Source of the DNA: an uncultured Marinicella sp.
Lineage (GTDB): Bacteria; Pseudomonadota; Gammaproteobacteria; Xanthomonadales; Marinicellaceae
Direction: 5' to 3'
DNA: 64,000 nt
Assembly (NCBI GenBank): GCA_947502925.1
Contig: CANNBS010000008.1
Coordinates: 1-64,000 of the forward strand
Shown here: positions 54,641-64,000 of the stretch, piece after piece
Layout: the number at the start of each line of letters is the position of its first letter
How positions within the stretch are numbered: position 1 is the stretch's first letter
Notes under the pieces: model-generated
The model's input: the letters and a program-made list of their open reading frames with translations, nothing else
Told to the model about the DNA's origin: nothing
Database searches by the model: none
Made by a program: the position numbers and the translations under genes

Positions 54641-57043
54641 TTAGTGATGATTTTCTTCACTTATAGCCTGTCTTTTGTTCGGAACATGAACCGATTCACC
54701 GTAATCATCATCTGATTTAATGTGTTTGATTTTTTCTGCCAAAGCCAGGGTCAGCACTTCATCAATCCATTTAACCGGAATGATGTTCAATTGTGAACGT
54801 AAAGCTTCGGGTAGTTCGGTCAGGTTTTTTTCATTTTCTTTCGGAATAATAACTGTTTTTATTCCACCCCGTAACGCCGCCAACAGCTTTTCTTTTAAAC
54901 CACCAATGGCCAACACACGACCACGCAAAGTAATTTCACCGGTCATGGCCACCGTGGATTTAACCGGATTCTGGCTCAATGCCGATACCAGGGCTGTACA
55001 CATACCAATTCCGGCACTGGGACCATCTTTGGGTGTGGCGCCTTCGGGTACATGAATATGGATGTCACTGTCTTTAAAAACATCCGGTGAAATACCAAAT
55101 AGTTGAGCCCGAGACTTAACCACGGATAAGGCGGCATGAATCGATTCTTTCATGACATCACCCAAATGACCTGTGTGGTTCAATTTGCCGCGACCGGGAT
55201 AGACTGAGGCTTCAATTTGTAATAAATCGCCACCCACTTCGGTCCAGGCCAAACCGGTCACTATACCCACTTCATCGCTTTTTTCGGCAACACCAAAATT
55301 AAATTTCTGGACGCCCAAATAGTCTGCGATATTTTTGACTGAGACCTTGATGGTCTTGAGTTTTTTGTCGGTTAACAGTTGTTTAACCGACTTACGGGCA
55401 ATTTTAGCAATTTCACGTTCTAAATTACGAACACCGGCTTCACGTGTGTAATACCGAACCATATTTTTAATGGCTGCCTTTGAAATCTTAACCTCAGATT
55501 TTTTCAAACCATGTGATTTGAGCTGTTTTGGTATCAGGTATTTTTCGGCAATGGCAATTTTCTCTTCTTCCATATAACCCGGAATTCGGATTATTTCCAT
55601 GCGATCGCGCAAAGGTGCAGGAATATTCAGCGAATTGGCAGTGGCGATAAACATCACTTCTGATAGATCAAAATCCACTTCCATGTAATGGTCAGAGAAA
55701 TGGCTGTTTTGTTCCGGATCCAACACTTCTAATAAGGCAGAAGCCGGATCTCCACGAAAATCGCGGGACATTTTATCCAGTTCATCCAACACCATCACCG
55801 GATTACAGGTGCCGGCTTTCGTAATGTTTTGAATGACACGACCCGGCATCGAGCCGATGTAGGTACGGCGATGACCGCGTATTTCCGATTCATCAGAAAC
55901 ACCACCCAGAGAAAATCGTGTGAAACTTCGATTGGTGGCTTCTGCAATGGAATGACCTAAAGATGTTTTACCAACACCCGGCGGACCCACTAAACATAAA
56001 ATCGCACCTTTCATCTTGGGTGTTCTTTGTTGTACTGCTAAATATTCTAAAATACGTTCCTTAATTTCATCCAAACCATAGTGGTTTTGATCCAGCACCT
56101 TTTGGGCATAATCTAAATCAAGCTTTAATTCATTACGTTTTTCCCAGGGCAGACCCAGGATGGTTTCCAGATAATTTCTGACCACGGTGGCTTCCGCGGA
56201 CATGGCCGGCATCAGTTGTAATTTTTTAAACTCTGATTCCACCTTGTTTCGTGCTTGTTCCGATAAGGGTGTATCTTTTATTTTCTGTTCCAAATCAGCA
56301 TATTCTGAATTGGACTCATCAATGTCAGTGAGTTCTTTTTTAATTGCTTTTATTTGTTCATTAAGGTAATACTCACGTTGATTCTGTTCGATCTGACCTT
56401 TCACCCGACCACGGATTTTCTTTTCCATGTCAAGTAAGTCTAATTCGGCTTCGATAATAGATAATAAATTGGTGACCAGTTCACCAATTTGGTCAATTTC
56501 TAATAAGGACTGTTTCTGCTGATGTTCAATCATTAAATGGGCAGCAATGGTATCTGCTAATACCGTTAAATCATCAATGCCCAGTACATTACGAAGTACT
56601 TCGGAAGAGATTTTTTTATGTTTTCCCTGATATGTTTTAAAGCGCTCTTTGAGGGTTTTTAAAAAGACGGTTTCTTCGTCAGGTTTGACATCGCTTTGAG
56701 CTTCGACTTTCGTGCAATCAGCTTTAAAATAGTTATCATCCACAAGCTCATTTAAAACCACCTTGGTTTGTCCTTCAATCAGCACTTTATAGGTGTTGTC
56801 CTGTAATTTAACCATCTGCAAAATGGCTGACAAGGTACCGACTTCATAGATATCGTTTACCTGTGGATCATCCACTTCAGAATCCTTCTGTGCCACTAAA
56901 ATAACAGGCTGATTATGATCCATGGCATTTTTAAGGGCTTCGATGGATTTATCACGTCCCACAAACAATGGGACCACCATGCCGGGGAATACCACCACAT
57001 CACGCAGCGGTAAGACGGAATATTGTGTGTTTAACTTAGTCAT
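54641..57043 (-). CDS. lon: ATP-dependent protease Lon
   Basis: 800 residues. N-terminal LAN domain, AAA+ with Walker A GPPGVGKT and sensor/arginine motifs (DELDKMSRDFRGDPASALLE), and a Ser-Lys protease domain with catalytic Ser in PKDGPSAGIGM and Lys in GGLKEKLLAALR. It degrades misfolded and regulatory proteins. It starts one base after clpX, so translation is coupled to it. Confidence 0.98.
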   Translation of the reverse strand: MTKLNTQYSVLPLRDVVVFPGMVVPLFVGRDKSIEALKNAMDHNQPVILVAQKDSEVDDPQVNDIYEVGTLSAILQMVKLQDNTYKVLIEGQTKVVLNELVDDNYFKADCTKVEAQSDVKPDEETVFLKTLKERFKTYQGKHKKISSEVLRNVLGIDDLTVLADTIAAHLMIEHQQKQSLLEIDQIGELVTNLLSIIEAELDLLDMEKKIRGRVKGQIEQNQREYYLNEQIKAIKKELTDIDESNSEYADLEQKIKDTPLSEQARNKVESEFKKLQLMPAMSAEATVVRNYLETILGLPWEKRNELKLDLDYAQKVLDQNHYGLDEIKERILEYLAVQQRTPKMKGAILCLVGPPGVGKTSLGHSIAEATNRSFTRFSLGGVSDESEIRGHRRTYIGSMPGRVIQNITKAGTCNPVMVLDELDKMSRDFRGDPASALLEVLDPEQNSHFSDHYMEVDFDLSEVMFIATANSLNIPAPLRDRMEIIRIPGYMEEEKIAIAEKYLIPKQLKSHGLKKSEVKISKAAIKNMVRYYTREAGVRNLEREIAKIARKSVKQLLTDKKLKTIKVSVKNIADYLGVQKFNFGVAEKSDEVGIVTGLAWTEVGGDLLQIEASVYPGRGKLNHTGHLGDVMKESIHAALSVVKSRAQLFGISPDVFKDSDIHIHVPEGATPKDGPSAGIGMCTALVSALSQNPVKSTVAMTGEITLRGRVLAIGGLKEKLLAALRGGIKTVIIPKENEKNLTELPEALRSQLNIIPVKWIDEVLTLALAEKIKHIKSDDDYGESVHVPNKRQAISEENHH

Positions 57044-57044
57044 T

Positions 57045-58301
57045 TTACTCGTTTATCTCGTTAGAAATGGCGCCATACACCAAATAAGGTTCTTTGCTGT
57101 CTTCGATAACCGCACGATCAATAACCACTTTATCCACATTATCTAAATCCGGTAATTCATACATGATATTGAGTAAAGCGGTTTCCATAATTGTTCTTAA
57201 GCCACGCGCACCGGTTTTTCGTTTCATGGCCAGTTTAGCAATCGCATTCAAGGCATCTTCACGAATTTCCAGTTCGACGTTATCCATGTCAAATAAACGC
57301 ATGAATTGTTTAGACAGGGCGTTTTTGGGTTCTTTTAAAATTCGAATTAAAGCCGATTCATCCAGCAGTTCCAGTGTTGCCATGACCGGCAAACGCCCGA
57401 CAAACTCCGGAATCAGACCAAATTTAACCAAATCATCTGCTTCCATGTCCTTAAACATGGCCAGTTCTTTTTCCCGGTCTTTGGCTGAGGCCACATGGGC
57501 GGAAAAGCCGATACCGGTTTTCACTGAACGCTCCTGAATAATCTTTTCAAGCCCTGAAAAAGCACCACCACAAATAAACAGTATATTTTTGGTGTTCACT
57601 TGCAAAAACTCCTGTTGCGGATGCTTACGGCCGCCTTGTGGCGGAATCGATGCCACCGTGCCTTCAATCAATTTAAGCAAGGCCTGTTGCACCCCTTCAC
57701 CGGACACATCACGGGTAATCGACGGGTTTTCTGATTTGCGGGATACTTTGTCGATTTCATCAATATAGATAATGCCTGATTCAGCTTTTTCGACGTCGTA
57801 ATCACAATTCTGTAATAATTTTTGGATGATGTTTTCCACATCTTCGCCCACATACCCGGCTTCGGTTAAAGTGGTGGCGTCGGCAATGGTAAATGGAACA
57901 TTCAGAATTCGGGCCAAGGTTTCTGCCAGTAAGGTTTTACCGGAACCGGTTGGGCCCACCAGTAAGATATTGGATTTGGCCAATTCAACTTCATCACTGT
58001 CAACCACTGAGCGTATGCGCTTGTAATGATTGTAAACAGCCACAGCCAATACTTTTTTGGCCGCTTCCTGGCCGATGACGTATTCATTGAGTAATTCATG
58101 GATTTTTTTAGGCGTCGGCAGATCATCCGTTCCGTCACTCAAAATATCTTCCATTTCATCACGAATAATTTCGTTACACAAATCAACGCATTCATCACAG
58201 ATAAATACGCTGGGACCGGCAATCAGCTTGGTCACCTCTTGCTGGGATTTACCGCAAAAACTGCAGTGTTTAATCTCTTCTAACTTTTGATTGTCACTCA
58301 T
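57045..58301 (-). CDS. clpX: ClpXP ATP-dependent unfoldase ClpX
   Basis: 418 residues. Zinc-binding domain [11 protein letters not shown]...CDECVDLC, Walker A GPTGSGKT, Walker [10 protein letters not shown], and the ClpP-docking IGF loop in TGIGFSAHV. It delivers substrates, including tmRNA-tagged chains, to ClpP. The 276-base gap to clpP has no gene and may hold a separate promoter for clpX-lon. Confidence 0.98.
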   Translation of the reverse strand: MSDNQKLEEIKHCSFCGKSQQEVTKLIAGPSVFICDECVDLCNEIIRDEMEDILSDGTDDLPTPKKIHELLNEYVIGQEAAKKVLAVAVYNHYKRIRSVVDSDEVELAKSNILLVGPTGSGKTLLAETLARILNVPFTIADATTLTEAGYVGEDVENIIQKLLQNCDYDVEKAESGIIYIDEIDKVSRKSENPSITRDVSGEGVQQALLKLIEGTVASIPPQGGRKHPQQEFLQVNTKNILFICGGAFSGLEKIIQERSVKTGIGFSAHVASAKDREKELAMFKDMEADDLVKFGLIPEFVGRLPVMATLELLDESALIRILKEPKNALSKQFMRLFDMDNVELEIREDALNAIAKLAMKRKTGARGLRTIMETALLNIMYELPDLDNVDKVVIDRAVIEDSKEPYLVYGAISNEINE

Positions 58302-58577
58302 GGGCTCTATTTTTTTATCTCATTGACTGGTATCTTACAAAAATTGCGCAAAACTGCCTACTTTTTATACCAATAAAGCGGTTTTCATTGGTTACCCCGC
58401 AATTCCATGTTTATATGATATATCCGGGATAAATTCTTGCTTGGCATGTATATATGGCTTACATCAGTGCTTTCAAGTTATCGGCCACACGGAAGGCAAG
58501 CTCATTAAGAGAGTATTCATTAAGAAAAACGAGTCGACAGTCGCCTGCCAACTCGTTAGAGGTATGTTGTGAAAGGA

Positions 58578-59189
58578 TTACTGACGATGATCCACGACGT
58601 GATCAATTAAACCGTATTCTTTGGCTTCTTCGGCATTAAGGAAATTATCACGATCCGTGTCTTTTTCAATTTTCTCGATGTCCTGGCCGGAGTGTTTGGC
58701 CATGATTTCATTCATGCGTTTTTTAACCTTAAGCACTTCTTTGGCGTGAATATCAATGTCTGAAGCCTGGCCTTGAAAACCACCCAGGGGCTGATGAATC
58801 ATAACCCGTGAATTAGGTAAGGCAAAGCGTTTGCCCGCGGTGCCTGCATTGAGCAAGAAGGCACCCATACTGGCGGCCTGACCAATACACATGGTACTGA
58901 TATCTGGCTTGATGAACTGCATGGTATCATAAATTGACATGCCGGAAGTAATCACACCGCCCGGGCTATTAATATACAGGTTAATGTCTTTGTCCGGATT
59001 TTCAGCTTCTAAAAATAATAATTGAGCCACCACAAGATTGGCCATATGGTCTTCAATTTGTCCCACCAGAAAGATAATGCGCTCTTTAAGCAGACGTGAA
59101 TAGATGTCATAGGAACGCTCACCGCGAGCGGTTCGCTCAATAACCATTGGCACCAGTTGCATGGCTTCTTCTATGTGTTGGTTATTCAT
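58578..59189 (-). CDS. clpP: ATP-dependent Clp protease proteolytic subunit
   Basis: 203 residues. Catalytic triad: Ser in [11 protein letters not shown], His in [10 protein letters not shown], Asp in DTDRDNFL. It overlaps the end of tig by four bases (ATGA), so the two are coupled. A short propeptide is expected. Confidence 0.98.
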   Translation of the reverse strand: MNNQHIEEAMQLVPMVIERTARGERSYDIYSRLLKERIIFLVGQIEDHMANLVVAQLLFLEAENPDKDINLYINSPGGVITSGMSIYDTMQFIKPDISTMCIGQAASMGAFLLNAGTAGKRFALPNSRVMIHQPLGGFQGQASDIDIHAKEVLKVKKRMNEIMAKHSGQDIEKIEKDTDRDNFLNAEEAKEYGLIDHVVDHRQ

Positions 59190-60496
59190 GAATTCTCTTT
59201 GGGTTTCATTATGTCATCAAAGCTCTGTTTATTTTCCTTCACAGTGACTTCCGATTCAATCCAGTCCATGACCTGTGCTTCAATCACATTTTGCTCAACA
59301 CTGGACATTAATTCCTGGTTTTGATAATACATCTGGATGACTTCTTGCGGTTGTTCAAAAGTTTGTGCAATTTCGTTAATTTGCTCTCTCACTTTGGTGA
59401 AGTCCGTTTTAATGTCTTGTTTCTTAGCAATATCCTGAATAATAAGGCTGTTTAAAATACGCTCTTTAGCTGCATCTTCATATTGCGACGCTTCTTGCAA
59501 AGGCGCATCTTCGTGACCCATTTGTTTGGCTCGCTGTTGTTCCTGTTGTGCCATATATTCACTTTCACGCTTAACCATCGACTCAGGTAACAGCATGTCG
59601 GCGCATTGAGCACGTAAAGATTCTAAGGCTTTTTGTTTAAAGCGGTTATCAACGGTTTGCTTAAGCTCACGTTTTAAATTGTTTTCGATGTCTTCTTTTA
59701 GTTGTTCAACATCACCACTTTCAATACCGAAAGATTTAACAAACTCTTCATCAACTTTCGGTAATTTGGCTTTTTTCACTTCTTTAATGGTGAATTCAAA
59801 GTTAACTTTTTGACCCGCCAGCTCATCAACGTTGAAATCCTTATCAAAACTAATTTCTAATGAATTTTCTTCACCGGCTTTCATGCCGACCAGGGCTTTT
59901 TTCAAATCATCGGGGATTCGACTTTCACCCAACAAAACACCCATATGTTCAGTGTCTTTCTTGGGGAATGTTAAATCTTTATTACTGGCTTTATAATCCA
60001 GAGTCACCAGATCGCCATTGGCGATTTTGCCTTTGCTCTCTTTCCATTCTTGCTTTTGTTTTTGCAAATTAGTGATCATGCCTTGCACATCTTCATCAGT
60101 GATGTCAGCCTGATCCTTTTCAACTTCAATATCACTAAAATTAATCTCAGGAACCTCAGGCATCAGCTCGACTTTCGCCTCAAAAACAAAACCGCCATCA
60201 TCGGCGTCATCTGTTTTAGTGACTTCAGGCGCCGCGGCCAATTCCAATTCGTTATCTGTAATGGCTTTTTCAATGGAATTCTGCATAAGCTCACCCAAAA
60301 CTTCCTGGCGGGCATGCTGACCAAAGCGTTGTACTAAGATTTTTTTCGGAACCCGGCCTTGCCGAAATCCTTTTAACCGAACTTCTTTGCCAAGTTCTGT
60401 GATTTTCTCATCCACTTTGGGTTGAATGTCTTCAGCGGCTAATTCAATATTGACCGTACGTTCCAAACCTTCTGCTTGATCGATTGAGATTTGCAT
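59186..60496 (-). CDS. tig: Trigger factor
   Basis: 436 residues from the second of two tandem ATGs; CTGGAG lies five bases before that ATG and only two before the first, so 60496 is the better start. Ribosome-binding tail [15 protein letters not shown]-type PPIase domain (~150-245; [15 protein letters not shown]) and helical C-terminal arms. It binds nascent chains at the ribosome exit. First gene of the tig-clpP pair. Confidence 0.97.
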   Translation of the reverse strand: MQISIDQAEGLERTVNIELAAEDIQPKVDEKITELGKEVRLKGFRQGRVPKKILVQRFGQHARQEVLGELMQNSIEKAITDNELELAAAPEVTKTDDADDGGFVFEAKVELMPEVPEINFSDIEVEKDQADITDEDVQGMITNLQKQKQEWKESKGKIANGDLVTLDYKASNKDLTFPKKDTEHMGVLLGESRIPDDLKKALVGMKAGEENSLEISFDKDFNVDELAGQKVNFEFTIKEVKKAKLPKVDEEFVKSFGIESGDVEQLKEDIENNLKRELKQTVDNRFKQKALESLRAQCADMLLPESMVKRESEYMAQQEQQRAKQMGHEDAPLQEASQYEDAAKERILNSLIIQDIAKKQDIKTDFTKVREQINEIAQTFEQPQEVIQMYYQNQELMSSVEQNVIEAQVMDWIESEVTVKENKQSFDDIMKPKENS

Positions 60497-60522
60497 CATT
60501 ACTCCAGAGTTTATTTATAAAT

Positions 60523-60608
<86 letters not shown>

Positions 60609-60678
60609 AATTAAAACGAGAGACTATGCATCATTAACATATGCAAAACAAGTCTCTACCATGAATGAAAAGAATGAA

Positions 60679-60754
60679 TGGGGTGGCCGATGGGGCTCGA
60701 ACCCACGACAACCAGAATCACAATCTGGCGCTCTACCAACTGAACTACGGCCAC
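60679..60754 (-). tRNA. tRNA-His (GTG)
   Basis: 76 nt. Anticodon GTG in TTGTGAT; acceptor ends GTGGCCG and CGGCCACC with the extra 5' G pairing position typical of tRNA-His; encoded CCA. Confidence 0.95.
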
Positions 60755-60769
60755 CATATAATGCCTGCC

Positions 60770-60846
60770 TGGCACGCCCGGCAGGACTCGAACCTGCAAC
60801 CCTCGCCTTAGAAGGGCGATGCTCTATCCAGTTGAGCTACGGGCGC
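60770..60846 (-). tRNA. tRNA-Arg (TCT)
   Basis: 77 nt. Anticodon TCT in CTTCTAA, acceptor GCGCCCG/CGGGCGT (one G-U), encoded CCA. Confidence 0.95.
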
Positions 60847-60863
60847 ATTGCAGTTATATAAAA

Positions 60864-60940
60864 TGGTCGGGGTAGAGAGATTCGAACTCCCGACCCACTG
60901 CTCCCAAAGCAGTTGCGCTACCAGGCTGCGCTATACCCCG
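60864..60940 (-). tRNA. tRNA-Pro (TGG)
   Basis: 77 nt. Anticodon TGG in TTTGGGA, acceptor CGGGGTA/TACCCCG, encoded CCA. Confidence 0.96.
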
Positions 60941-61075
60941 ACTGGTCTTATTTCACTCATTTCATCAAGCGGGCGAATTTTAATACTTGCGCCCGGCAAG
61001 TTCAATCATAAAATAAGTTTTATCGCCTTTATTTCAAGGCTGTTCATTTTAACATCCATGCAAAATGATAAAAAA

Positions 61076-61153
61076 TGGCGCGCCCGGAAGGATTCGAACC
61101 TCCGACCGCCTGGTTCGTAGCCAGGTACTCTAATCCAACTGAGCTACGGGCGC
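61076..61153 (-). tRNA. tRNA-Arg (ACG)
   Basis: 78 nt. Anticodon ACG in CTACGAA, read with inosine, acceptor GCGCCCG/CGGGCGC, encoded CCA. Confidence 0.95.
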
Positions 61154-61273
61154 GCATTAGGGATGCGAATTATGTTGGTTTTTGACCATGAAGTCAACAT
61201 TAAAAACATATATTGCACATTTAATTTATAACGAGCCGACAAAATATATATTGTACAACAGCCTGCTATAAAA

Positions 61274-61372
61274 TGGCGGAGAGTGAGGGATGACTCAAGA
61301 CGTCCTGTCTTGACTGCTTCGCAGCGCCTTCGGCGGTGAAAATACGCTCCAGGCGTATTTTTCGAACCCTCG
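61274..61372 (-). repeat. Interrupted partial copy of the tRNA-Ser 3' end
   Basis: 61274-61291 repeats the first 18 bases of the tRNA-Ser 3' end as read on the plus strand (TGGCGGAGAGTGAGGGAT), and 61362-61372 resumes exactly at TCGAACCCTCG. The ~70 bases between are four hairpins: CAAGAC/GTCTTG (loop GTCCT), CTGC/GCAG, CGCC/GGCG and AAAATACGC/GCGTATTTT (loop TCCAG). A further CCCCGC/GCGGGG hairpin is at 61409-61423, before the real tRNA. Confidence 0.75.
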
Positions 61373-61434
61373 GGCTCTCATACTTCACTATCCAGTATTT
61401 TATAAAATCCCCGCTTCGCGGGGCTCTTATAAAA

Positions 61435-61527
61435 TGGCGGAGAGTGAGGGATTCGAACCCTCGATGGGCTATAAAACCCATACTCCCTTAGCAGGGGAGC
61501 GCCTTCAGCCGCTCGGCCAACTCTCCG
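61435..61527 (-). tRNA. tRNA-Ser (GCT)
   Basis: 93 nt with long variable arm. Anticodon GCT in CTGCTAAG, acceptor CGGAGAG/CTCTCCG, T-loop TTCGAAT, encoded CCA. It lies downstream of csrA, the usual gammaproteobacterial context, and is flanked by partial copies of its own ends. Confidence 0.96.
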
Positions 61528-61851
61528 TTTTCTCTATTACCCACCAATCTTCCGGTGGGATGGTAAATTCATTCTGCGCTCCCTAATGGAAGCGCCTTAT
61601 TCCGGGCATCCTGCCCTCCACCCTTCGGGTCCGCTGCGCGGGGCTAAAATGATCCAGTCATTTTAGTCAGCCGCTCGGCCAACTCTCCGTTTTCTCTATT
61701 ACCCACCAATCTTTCGGTGGGATGTTTAATTCTTTCTGCGCTCCCCAATGGAAGCGCCTTATTCCGGGCATCCTGCCCTCCACCCTTCGGGTCCGCTTCG
61801 CGGGGCTAAAATGATCCAGTCATTTTAGTCAGCCGCTCGGCCAACTCTCCG
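61506..61851 (-). repeat. 162-bp tandem repeat containing the tRNA-Ser 5' end
   Basis: The 22 bases of the tRNA-Ser 5' end recur at 61506-61527 (the real gene), 61668-61689 and 61830-61851, an exact 162-base period. The ~140-base spacers are nearly identical and carry hairpins CCCACC/GGTGGG, GCGCT/AGCGC, GGGCA-TCC-TGCCC (61604-61616, 61766-61778), ACCC-TTC-GGGT, and AAAATGATCCAGTCATTTT (61646-61664, 61808-61826). On the minus strand the loops expose GGA. Confidence 0.9.
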
Positions 61852-61939
61852 GTTACTTTTAAAATGACTATTATTAAGTCATTATTATTAATTTACTTGT
61901 CTTTATTGTTTTGCTTTCGCAAAACGAGTTCGGGGTGAT

Positions 61940-61958
61940 AAAACACATCCTGTGTTTT
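61940..61958 (-). promoter_or_regulatory. GGA-loop hairpin downstream of csrA
   Basis: On the minus strand AAAACACA-GGA-TGTGTTTT: a perfect 8-bp stem with GGA loop, containing CACAGGATGTG. It matches the CsrA-binding consensus core (ACA, GGA in the loop, TGT). It is the first of several such hairpins after the csrA stop. Confidence 0.6.
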
Positions 61959-62077
61959 CCCCTTTAAGCCTCCGATGACAACAAACTCATTTTAAAAACT
62001 AAAGTTTTTTGAGGCTTAGCTGAACAAGGCGGTTATTTTAGTCATAATTAGACTAAATGCAACCGCAAAATTAAGGT

Positions 62078-62308
62078 TTACTGATTGCCGATATTATCGT
62101 CATTAATATCTGAATCTTCGCTGGTATCCGAATCCTGGTTTAATTGTTCATTTTTTATTCGTTCATATATTTCTTCACGATGAACCGCAATTTCTTTTGG
62201 GGCATTGATGCCAATCCGCACCTGATTGCCCTTGATGCCCAGTACTGTAACTGTAACATCGTCCCCTATCATTAATGTTTCACCAACTCGTCTGGTTAAA
62301 ATTAACAT
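62078..62308 (-). CDS. csrA: Carbon storage regulator CsrA
   Basis: 76 residues. [20 protein letters not shown] and [20 protein letters not shown] are the full CsrA fold, including the RNA-binding first strand and the Arg44-containing VHREEIY. The tail is acidic and slightly longer than the 61-residue E. coli protein. It binds GGA motifs in mRNA leaders. GGAG precedes the start. It lies between alaS and tRNA-Ser. The 3' region contains GGA-loop hairpins. Confidence 0.98.
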   Translation of the reverse strand: MLILTRRVGETLMIGDDVTVTVLGIKGNQVRIGINAPKEIAVHREEIYERIKNEQLNQDSDTSEDSDINDDNIGNQ

Positions 62309-62469
62309 TTATTTCTCCGTTTAGTGTTTTAAAAGTACTCTCGGGAAGCACCTGTCCAAAATTTCTTATTGAGGCTTTGGCCTCTGTTATTATAGGTTAC
62401 TGATTAGACAATATTTAGCCTCTAATTAGAAGCCCTTATTTGACTTTTTTAGCATGGTACTCTGAAGAA

Positions 62470-64000
62470 TTAAGCATTAAATTGCTGTTTAACCACGTGG
62501 TCAATGGCTTGATTTAATGAGGTTAAATCTGCCTGACCACCGCCTTGTGCAAAATCAGGGCGACCACCACCGCGACCGCCAATCTGACTCAATATGGCTT
62601 TAATCAAATCTCCGGCACGGTATTCTGCGGTTAAATCCTTGGTGACGCCCACCATAAGCTGAACTTTGTCGGCATCATGTAATCCAAAAATAACCACGCC
62701 CCGGTTGTATTTACTTTTAAAACCATCAATGCCATTTCTGAGTGCACTGGCATCTGCCGATTCAAACACATGGCTCAAGACATTTACATCACCCATCTGT
62801 CGTGTATTTCCTAATACCTCACTGACGATATCACCGGTTTGCTGTTGTTGAATCTGCTGAATGGTTTGTTGTAATTGTTTATTCTGTTCAACCAAATGCT
62901 CGACTTGAGACAACATTTTATCCGGCCTTGATTTTATGAGACGAGCTACTTCAGCAATTGCTTGTTGCTGTTTTTGAACCCAGTCTAATGCGGCGTTGCC
63001 GGTGATGGCTTCAATGCGACGAATGCCGGATGCCACAGCGGTTTCCAGGGTGATTATAAACAAACCGATTTCGCCGGTGGCTTTTACATGTGTTCCACCA
63101 CACAGCTCAACAGAATAACCGCCAAAGTCCATCACCCGCACATGATCACCGTATTTCTCCCCAAACAAAGCCACAGCCCCGTAATTAATGGCATCATCGT
63201 AAGCCATGTGTTGCTCTTGGGCCGGAAAATTATCCCGAATGGCCTGATTAACCTGCTGTTCAATTTTTTGTAACTGCGCTTGATTCAAGGCTTCATCATG
63301 GGAAAAATCAAAACGTAATTTATCCGCATTCACCAACGATCCTTTCTGTTGCACATGCTCGCCCAGTTCAGCGCGCAATACTTTATGCAGTAAATGGGTG
63401 GCCGAGTGATTTAAAATAACCTGTTGTCGATGGCGCTCATCCACTTGAGCTTCTACAATCAGACCTTGCTTCAAACCACCGTCAGATACCTCAACGGCAT
63501 GAATATGGTACTGCCCGGCGGCTTTTTGGGTGTCTGTGACTTGTGCCTTGCCGGCATCACTGACTAACTGGCCAATATCGCCCACTTGACCGCCTGACTC
63601 CGCATAGAATGGCGTCCGATTGAGCACCACCCAGCCCTGCTCTCCGGCTGTCAGGTAATCACACTGCCTTCCTGATTGATCGGTGATTAGCATAATTTCA
63701 CCGCTGTCCTGAAACCGATCATAGCCACTAAAGTGGGTCGGGGATAAGGTTTGTATTAAATCAGCCGGAATCTGGTGTTGCTGATTAAACTGCTTTTGTG
63801 AGCGTGAGCGCTTTTTCTGTGCTTCCATACAACGATTAAAACCCACCACATCTACGCTTCGATTATGCTCCCGAGCCAGGTCTTCAGTTAAATCCAGGGG
63901 AAAACCAAAGGTATCATAAAGTTTAAAGGCCAATTCACCTGATACAGCTTCACCATCGGCCAGACCGGCTGTGGCTTTATTAAATTCTTGCATACCAGTA
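62470..64000 (-). CDS. alaS: Alanyl-tRNA synthetase, C-terminal part (cut by window end)
   Basis: About 510 residues of the C-terminal half; the aminoacylation domain lies beyond the window. The editing domain has HSATHLLHKVLR and the metal motif CGGTHVKATGEIG. A coiled segment (~370-390) and the DHHA1/C-Ala domain ending GGRGGGRPDFAQGGG follow. It charges tRNA-Ala and clears mischarged Ser and Gly. csrA follows after 161 bases. Confidence 0.96.
   Translation of the reverse strand, partial: TGMQEFNKATAGLADGEAVSGELAFKLYDTFGFPLDLTEDLAREHNRSVDVVGFNRCMEAQKKRSRSQKQFNQQHQIPADLIQTLSPTHFSGYDRFQDSGEIMLITDQSGRQCDYLTAGEQGWVVLNRTPFYAESGGQVGDIGQLVSDAGKAQVTDTQKAAGQYHIHAVEVSDGGLKQGLIVEAQVDERHRQQVILNHSATHLLHKVLRAELGEHVQQKGSLVNADKLRFDFSHDEALNQAQLQKIEQQVNQAIRDNFPAQEQHMAYDDAINYGAVALFGEKYGDHVRVMDFGGYSVELCGGTHVKATGEIGLFIITLETAVASGIRRIEAITGNAALDWVQKQQQAIAEVARLIKSRPDKMLSQVEHLVEQNKQLQQTIQQIQQQQTGDIVSEVLGNTRQMGDVNVLSHVFESADASALRNGIDGFKSKYNRGVVIFGLHDADKVQLMVGVTKDLTAEYRAGDLIKAILSQIGGRGGGRPDFAQGGGQADLTSLNQAIDHVVKQQFNA

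Noticed and set aside
61506..61851. CRISPR-like appearance of the 162-bp repeats
   Set aside because: The repeated 22-mer is the tRNA-Ser 5' end and the spacers are nearly identical to each other; no cas genes are present.

Overview
The window looks like a chromosomal segment of a marine-type gammaproteobacterium. The evidence is the housekeeping block trigger factor-ClpP-ClpX-Lon-HU-tRNAs-PpiD, the alaS-csrA-tRNA-Ser order, an RNase T gene, FabA-type dehydratase chemistry, and a tmRNA whose tag reads ANDDNYALAA. Moderate GC, many TonB receptors and amidohydrolases, and TPR/DUF proteins would fit a Marinicella-like or related lineage, but that placement is inference. I see no prophage, CRISPR array, transposase or complete IS.

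Layout. 0.3-3.7 kb: a minus-strand operon encoding a GNAT acetyltransferase, a borosin-type alpha-N-methyltransferase, a 60-residue putative precursor peptide with a six-aspartate tail, and a TPR/GGDEF diguanylate cyclase. This is a candidate split borosin RiPP locus and the most unusual gene set here. 3.7-4.6 kb: palindromic REP-like doublets flanking a decayed GIY-YIG gene, and a CACAGAGG inverted-repeat element. 4.6-12.5 kb: an exported protein, a D-2-hydroxyglutarate dehydrogenase divergent from serA, a DUF885 metallopeptidase, a second repeat-rich gap, RNase T and a DUF2959 lipoprotein.

12.75-19.7 kb: a nine-gene plus-strand type II fatty-acid synthase island (AT, FabI-like ENR, KASIII, FabA, FabZ, KASII, ACP, PlsC-like acyltransferase, phosphopantetheinyl transferase). 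It has its own carrier protein and activating enzyme but no ketoreductase, and probably makes a specialised acyl chain. 19.7-25.6 kb: a Sel1-like exported protein, tandem DUF1232 paralogues, a large TPR membrane protein, a PLDc_N miniprotein, and an ECF sigma factor with a DUF6768 partner. 25.6-34.3 kb (minus): NTF2-like, SRAP, hydrolase, catalase, LLM flavoenzyme, class II amidotransferase, and a TonB receptor coupled to a PQQ-type sugar dehydrogenase lipoprotein. 34.5-38.8 kb: an RND efflux pair.

38.8-51.9 kb: repeat-rich flank and ssrA, an amidohydrolase, a His-rich TonB receptor, prfC, tRNA-Met, two further amidohydrolase genes (one double-module), and lipoate ligase. 52-64 kb (minus): ppiD, tRNA-Asp, tRNA-Val, HU, lon, clpX, clpP, tig, a five-tRNA run, tRNA-Ser flanked by duplicated tRNA pieces and GGA-loop hairpins, csrA and the 3' part of alaS. 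The hairpins downstream of csrA expose CAGGAYG-like motifs on the csrA strand, like the repeats of CsrB-type RNAs, so a local CsrA-binding 3' region is worth testing.
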